64,000 bases of DNA from Morchella semilibera (lineage: Eukaryota > Ascomycota > Pezizomycetes > Pezizales > Morchellaceae), in the NCBI GenBank assembly GCA_009192285.1, contig CM018606.1:1850081-1914080 (forward strand), given 5' to 3'. Of the stretch, positions 59,556 to 64,000 are shown one piece after another. Both the position numbers and the translations under genes were made by a program. The stretch's first letter is position 1. The number at the start of each line of letters is the position of its first letter. The notes beneath the pieces are model-generated. The model searched no databases. It was not told the origin of the DNA and saw nothing but the letters and a program-made list of their open reading frames with translations.

Positions 59556-60189
59556 CAGGACCTGTGAAATGCATGAATTGCATCGCAGGGAAAATGAAAG
59601 GGTCAAAGGGGAGGCCCCCATAACTAAAGGACATGTATATGTATATGTATCTACCATAGAGAGAGCTAGGGGATTAAACTTACACAGCTCGCCGGCGCGA
59701 GGTGGTGGCCCCTAGTACTACATGTACATACATTCCACCAGGTGGTGCTAAATTGCCCAGCAGTAGTACATGTAGTACCACACACTTGAGACTGTAGGTT
59801 CTGGACGGAGATACATACATCTACTATCGGTTAAGATGCTGGTTACAAAGTATTTGCATCTTAGATACACGTACTTATGTAGACACAGATACTAGGGTGT
59901 AGTGCCGTATATGTATAAAAAAAACATTAGTGTTATTCCAGCCCAGTCCAGCCCAGTCCAGTTGTCAAGATATCGACCACAGCAGCGGAACAGAATTCTA
60001 GCAACAATAATTACATATGTTTCGTGAAAGCCTGAAAGCGAAACCTCACATGTACAAGAACTACACTGTATGTACCCAGCAACGGGGTTCTCCACTAAAA
60101 TATCTTATTATACCCTAACCACTCCCTTTTAGCAGTTCCCAAGGGTACATCTGGTTAATTCCACCTACTTAGGTAGTTTGGGTGGTAAT

Positions 60190-60211
60190 TGGCCCTTTCA
60201 CGGAAACTTTT
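60190..60211 (+). repeat. 22-nt dispersed sequence, copy 2
   Basis: Exact reverse complement of 54541-54562. Confidence 0.6.
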
Positions 60212-60561
60212 TGGTAGCGACTTTAGGCAAGACCTGTATATTTCCACCTGGCTCGCAGTCGTTCTCGCTTGGCTTGGCAAGCGTCGAGTGATGCGCGGTG
60301 ATTCGCCGTATCTGGTTGGGGGGTTCTTATTTGAGGAAGGGCGGAGGAGGAGGGTCTGCGCAGCGCGTATCGTGCATACATCATACACCATACACCATAG
60401 TGCCTACATACCTAACCTACACATGTAGTCACTACCCACGTAGCTGCAAATCACACTCACTCACTCACAGGGAATACACCCCCGAAAAGAAAACGCAGCA
60501 AATACACAGTCATTATCATTATCGTCTACTAAACTCACTCACTCGCTCAGGCACTCACCCA

Positions 60562-60924
60562 CTACACGCGCGAATCGTCCTTGTCCACAATCTCGCGAAA
60601 GACCCTCCGCCGGTGCCCCAACGTCACGAACCATCCACACTCTGCGCCGCCGGGGCCTGTGGCGAGGGTTGGTGGCGGGACTGGACATGTGCTGGCGGCG
60701 ATGACGGCGGCGGTGGTGGTGGTGGATGTTGGTGGTGGTGGGTCGCGGGGTATTATGCGGGGTTGGTGCGGCATAGATACAGATAGGTATGCGGTCAGGG
60801 AGAGCACAAGGAGGAGTACGGGCAATGCTGCGCGGGTCAAGAGTGTGGTGTAGGGCCAGGTCTGGGGCCCCGATGGCCTGGTCCTGGCTCTGGATCTAGA
60901 TCTAGCTCTGCTAGCACGTTGCAT
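60562..60924 (-). CDS. Possible small single-pass membrane protein
   Basis: A 120-codon open frame from ATG at 60924: an Arg/Ser-rich N-terminus (RARSRSRARTR), one clear hydrophobic helix (LPVLLLVLSLTAYLSVSM), a Pro/Thr-rich linker and a C-terminal segment with GGAECGWFVTLGHRRRVFREIVD. Positive residues before the helix suggest a type II orientation. It lies about 190 bp downstream of the IST1 stop on the same strand. I do not recognise a family, and the frame could be chance in a G/C-rich stretch or one exon of a longer gene. Confidence 0.35.
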   Translation of the reverse strand: MQRASRARSRSRARTRPSGPQTWPYTTLLTRAALPVLLLVLSLTAYLSVSMPHQPRIIPRDPPPPTSTTTTAAVIAASTCPVPPPTLATGPGGAECGWFVTLGHRRRVFREIVDKDDSRV

Positions 60925-61115
60925 GGGAGGAACAGTAGTAGTAGGAGATGAAGAGGAAGTAGGTGTCCTATGTCTTAATACACAAACCCCGCATGTACCG
61001 CGCACACAAAACCGAATTAGCCTACCCTATATATATAAATAGATAAAAAAACCACCCTCAACAAAGCTAAATGGGAAGAAAGAAAAGAGACAAAAATCCC
61101 CACACCTGGCAGGCC

Positions 61116-62086
61116 CTATAACCTTTTCAACGCCGCAAACCTTGCTGCCAGATCATCATCATCCAACGGATTCTTCTTCGCCGGCTGCTGCTGCTGCGGT
61201 GCCTTCCTTGCCGCAGCCTGTGTCGCCCCGGGCATCTTGATTGTCGGGTGCACATTCTCTGTGGTCGGCGACGGCGGCGCAACGTGGACGGGACCCCTCA
61301 TCGCCTTGGGGGGTGTAGCGTGGGCGAGCTCCTCGGCGACAGGGTCAGCGAGCACCGCTTTGCCGGTGCTGGGGTCGTTGTCATCGTCATCGTCGTCGGT
61401 GAGTGGTGGGGGCGTGCTACGTCCCCAGGGGATGTTGTAGGTGCGTGCGATCTCTTTGAGGTAGAGGGTGACGAGGGTTTCTGAGGTGGCTCAACACGAA
61501 GCTTCTTCAGGACGCGCTCAGAGACCTTGTTGTCGGTGTTCTCGATGGCGGCGAGGGCAAACTCTTTGCCGTATTTCTCGACGAGGAGCTGGCGAGCTTG
61601 GTGCAACTCTTTAATCTCTGTGCGGGGGGCTGCGTAGATTATACTCTTGATGGCCTCCTCGAGGCCTGGGTCGCACTCCCTGTTGGCGTTCGTCTGTTAG
61701 TCTGGGGAGACTAGCTAGCTAGGTGGGTGAGTGGGGAAGCGCACTTTGCCTCCATGAGCTGCACACGTGCCAACAGCAGCTCGCAGTACAGCTCCAGGAT
61801 CTCCATGAGCTCGACAGAGATGTCCTGACGGATGATATTCTCTACACGGATGCGTGCCGATTCCTCCTTGCCCTGCTCGAGCAGCTGGGCCATCTGGCGA
61901 CGGTTGACCTTTGCGAGGGCCGTCTCACGCTGCTGCACCATACGCAGACGCGAGACGGAGAGCTTGAGTGCCACCTTGAGCTTTGACTGTTGTTATAGAG
62001 AGGGTTAGTTAGATTCTGTCTGTGTGAGTGGAGGAGGGGGGGGGGGTGCGGGGTAGACTTGCGATTACTGTGGATGGCGGGGCCAT
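61116..62086 (-). CDS. IST1: IST1-family ESCRT-III regulator
   Basis: IST1 binds Vps4 and ESCRT-III at endosomes and tunes multivesicular-body sorting. Exons 62086-62069 (MAPPST), 61986-61745 and 61679-61116. The Ist1 domain is complete: LKLSVSRLRMVQQRETALAKVNRRQMAQLLEQGKEESARIRVENIIRQD, ELMEILELYCELLLAR, CDPGLEEAIKSIIYAAPRTEIKEL, and LLVEKYGKEFALAA...VSERVLKKLRVEPP. A Pro-rich linker leads to a C-terminal DDDLAARFAALKRL, a good MIM1-like motif for Vps4-type MIT domains. The frame breaks by one base near 61480-61490, after VEPP. One added base gives 825 nt (274 residues) and restores ETLVTLYLKEIARTYNIPWG, a conserved IST1 block. Confidence 0.93.
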
Positions 62087-62655
62087 TGTCGATGTTTGTA
62101 TTGTATTGTTATTATTATTGCCTGTAGAGAATACGGTTGGAGATCTGAGTTGGAGAGATCTTCTGGATCTTCTGAGGGGTTGTTGATGATGTTGTTGTAT
62201 TAACTGGCCCCCACACGATGACGACGAAGCCAAGGCCCTGTAAGTATTGCCGGGCAGGGTACATGTCGGTACATGTCGGTACATACTTTTCTTATGCATC
62301 CAGGATCTTCATCATCACATCTCACTTCCGGTTTTATGCGCATCACTCAAACCCGAGCCTCCCGCACCCGATGAGCTCTCTCTGCCAAGACCGAAAGCTT
62401 AACTTATCCTACCCGCGAAGCTTTCCAGGGAAGAGAAAAGAAGGGGTCCACACTAGACACTTTTCCTTGCGTGTGGGCGCTCCTCATTTTTTTTTTTTTT
62501 TTCCTTCCCTCGATCATCCCCTACACACCACCCAGCTATTCCAAATATCCTCTCCTTCTCCCTCTCTCCCTCTCCCTCCCCATCATCTCCCTCTCCCTCT
62601 CCCTCTCCCTCTCATCTCTATCTCTCCTACCATTGATACACAATTGTGCCAATCG
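62087..62655. promoter_or_regulatory. Bidirectional promoter region with CT-rich tract
   Basis: 569 bp between the divergent IST1 and right-edge membrane-protein starts. The plus-strand side has a strong CT tract (about 62543-62630, repeated CCTCTC units) and a T-run at 62489-62503. CT-rich tracts just upstream of starts are common in filamentous ascomycete promoters. Confidence 0.5.
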
Positions 62656-64000
62656 ATGGCGTTGAAGGCGAAAAGAGCGTGGGACGCGCTGTCGGTGGAA
62701 CTGACGAGAGGTATGTTTTTATATGTGGGTTATTATCATCTCTATTATTTATGTATGGTGACGTCGGTCGCGTTAGTGCTATGGGATCAGGGAATTAAGG
62801 CAGACAGAACAGACGGAATGCTGATGGGCGTACAGATAGGCTGCCGAAGCGGATATTCAAGTGTGTTCTTGCAACGACTCTGACTGGTACGTACAATACA
62901 TGCTCGCTCGTGCGTAAAATAATTACATGTATACATAATTCTGACTCTTAACACTGGCCTGGTACATAGTCATCATCACACTGCTCCCAAACATTCGATG
63001 TATGTTCCCTCCCATCCTTCAGTCGCTACATACTAGAGTACATACATACAATGTCTACAATAAATACACTAGCAAAAAAGGAAAAACGAAAAAAGAGAAA
63101 AGCGCTGACTCGGTGCTGGTGAAGATGTCTACGGCACCGCTGCCTACCTTGGCTCCATCACGACTGTGTTTGTGTCCTGGCTCCCCCTCGTTCTCACCTG
63201 TTTTTTTTTAACCCTTCCAGTAATTCTATGTTTGACCCCTCTTACTGACTCTACAACAGCTTCGGTATATCCAACGAAGCTCGCCATGAACTCACCTACC
63301 ACACACAGTTTTCTCTAACAGCTTACCAGGACACCCCGGCCGCCGCCTTGGATCCATGGTGGAAGGTATCCCACACAACTACCCCCGCCCTTCCCCTCTC
63401 TCTCTCTGTAGAGGAGAATAAAAATCAGGCAGGCAATCATTGACTCACCTAGCCTTAATACTTGCTGCCATCGGCGCCGTCATTGGCGTCGCCTGGACCA
63501 CGCTCGCAACCTTCCTGGGCTCTCTCGTGCATTCCTCCAACATCCAAGCCATGATGGCCATCCGCGCCGTCTTTGTAGTGATTGCCCTCTTCGTGCATGG
63601 ATACGTGCGGAGCTCCACACCGCGCCTCTACCTCCTTGTCCTACTCATGATTTTTCCCGTTCTCATCGGGCTGGTATACCCCCCCTCTGTAGCCCAATCA
63701 ATCCGTAAACCATATGAGGTTTTTGTTTTCAGAAAAAAGAGAACGTTTACCTAACTTGCCCCACCCCCGTGACCCACAATCGTAGACCTCCCCCTCCTTC
63801 GCCGTCTCGCCCATGTTCCCCAAACAATTCCTCTACCCCATCCTCACCGCCGTCGCCATCGTCCTCCTCGTAAACGTCCTCATCTTCCCCGAGTTTGGCA
63901 GCACCTACCTCGGCCTAACCACCATCCAGACCCTCCAGTCGACCGTGCGCGTCCAGCGATCCGCAAACGCCCTCTTTGTCGCGTACGCGTCCGCCGCGGG
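62656..64000 (+). CDS. ArAE_2/DUF2422-type ER membrane protein, 5' part
   Basis: The 5' portion of a multi-exon gene cut by the right edge. Probable exons are 62656-62710, 62836-62886, 62970-62999, one ending at 63365, 63453-63673, and 63786 to the edge. The joined reading gives ALSVELTRDRLPKRIFKCVLATTLT, then PGHPGRRLGSMVEALILAAIGAVIGVAWTTLATFLGSLV, several hydrophobic helices, and SFAVSPMFPKQFLYPILTAVAIVLLVNVLIFPEFGSTYLG. These are features of the fungal six-TM N-terminal domain called ArAE_2_N or DUF2422 (putative ER transporter; relatives are annotated brefeldin A sensitivity proteins). The exon structure between 63000 and 63322 is unresolved and may include a small exon. Function is not known for this family beyond membrane localisation. 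Confidence 0.75.

Larger units (their letters stand above)
58689..60561. other. Intergenic with a cluster of small mobile elements
   Basis: After the BIR stop and its T-rich 3' flank come a 234-bp MITE (58977-59210), a hairpin repeat (59230-59252), a SINE-like copy (59348-59555) and a 22-nt dispersed sequence (60190-60211). No gene is supported. Confidence 0.65.

Overview
The window is nuclear DNA of a filamentous ascomycete. Most genes carry short spliceosomal introns (about 45-120 bp) with GT-AG ends, and the products include fungal families such as an APSES regulator, a two-BIR Bir1 protein, a DUF2422/ArAE_2-type membrane protein and a microsomal P450. Gene order and codon use do not tell me the genus. 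The frequent palindrome TACATGTA in the non-coding DNA could help to place it.

Layout, left to right: a partial MIT-domain protein (-); a SANT/Myb-like acidic protein (-); diphthine methyl ester synthase DPH5 (-); a large J-domain protein (-); a fungal SS18/SSXT homologue with a Met-rich tail (+); an ABC-class ATPase of the PF09818 type with an RGG-rich N-terminus (+); a repeat-bearing gene desert; a lone cytochrome P450 (+); a Gyp5-like TBC Rab-GAP (-); a second desert; DNA topoisomerase II (+); a third desert; an APSES/Xbp1-like regulator (+); a fourth desert; a glutathione S-transferase (+); mitochondrial CDP-DAG synthase TAM41 (+); a two-BIR chromosomal passenger protein (+); a cluster of small mobile elements; a possible small membrane protein (-); the ESCRT-III regulator IST1 (-); and the 5' part of an ER-type membrane protein (+) that runs off the right edge.

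Most of these are unrelated housekeeping genes, and I see no biosynthetic cluster. Loose themes are membrane traffic (IST1 with a MIM1-like tail, a MIT protein, a Rab-GAP) and chromosome biology (TOP2, Bir1, SS18, Myb-like).

The most useful observations concern structure. Seven sites in five conserved genes (J-domain protein, SS18, TOP2 twice, Bir1 twice, IST1) each lack exactly one base, and adding one base per site makes every spliced length divisible by three. This looks like residual assembly deletions rather than biology. There are also small, apparently undescribed mobile elements: a tRNA-derived SINE-like repeat in two copies, a 234-bp MITE with perfect 28-bp terminal inverted repeats and TA flanks, a 118-bp foldback MITE, and a diverged repeat pair whose differences look like RIP. 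I saw no retroviral or LTR element and no CRISPR array.
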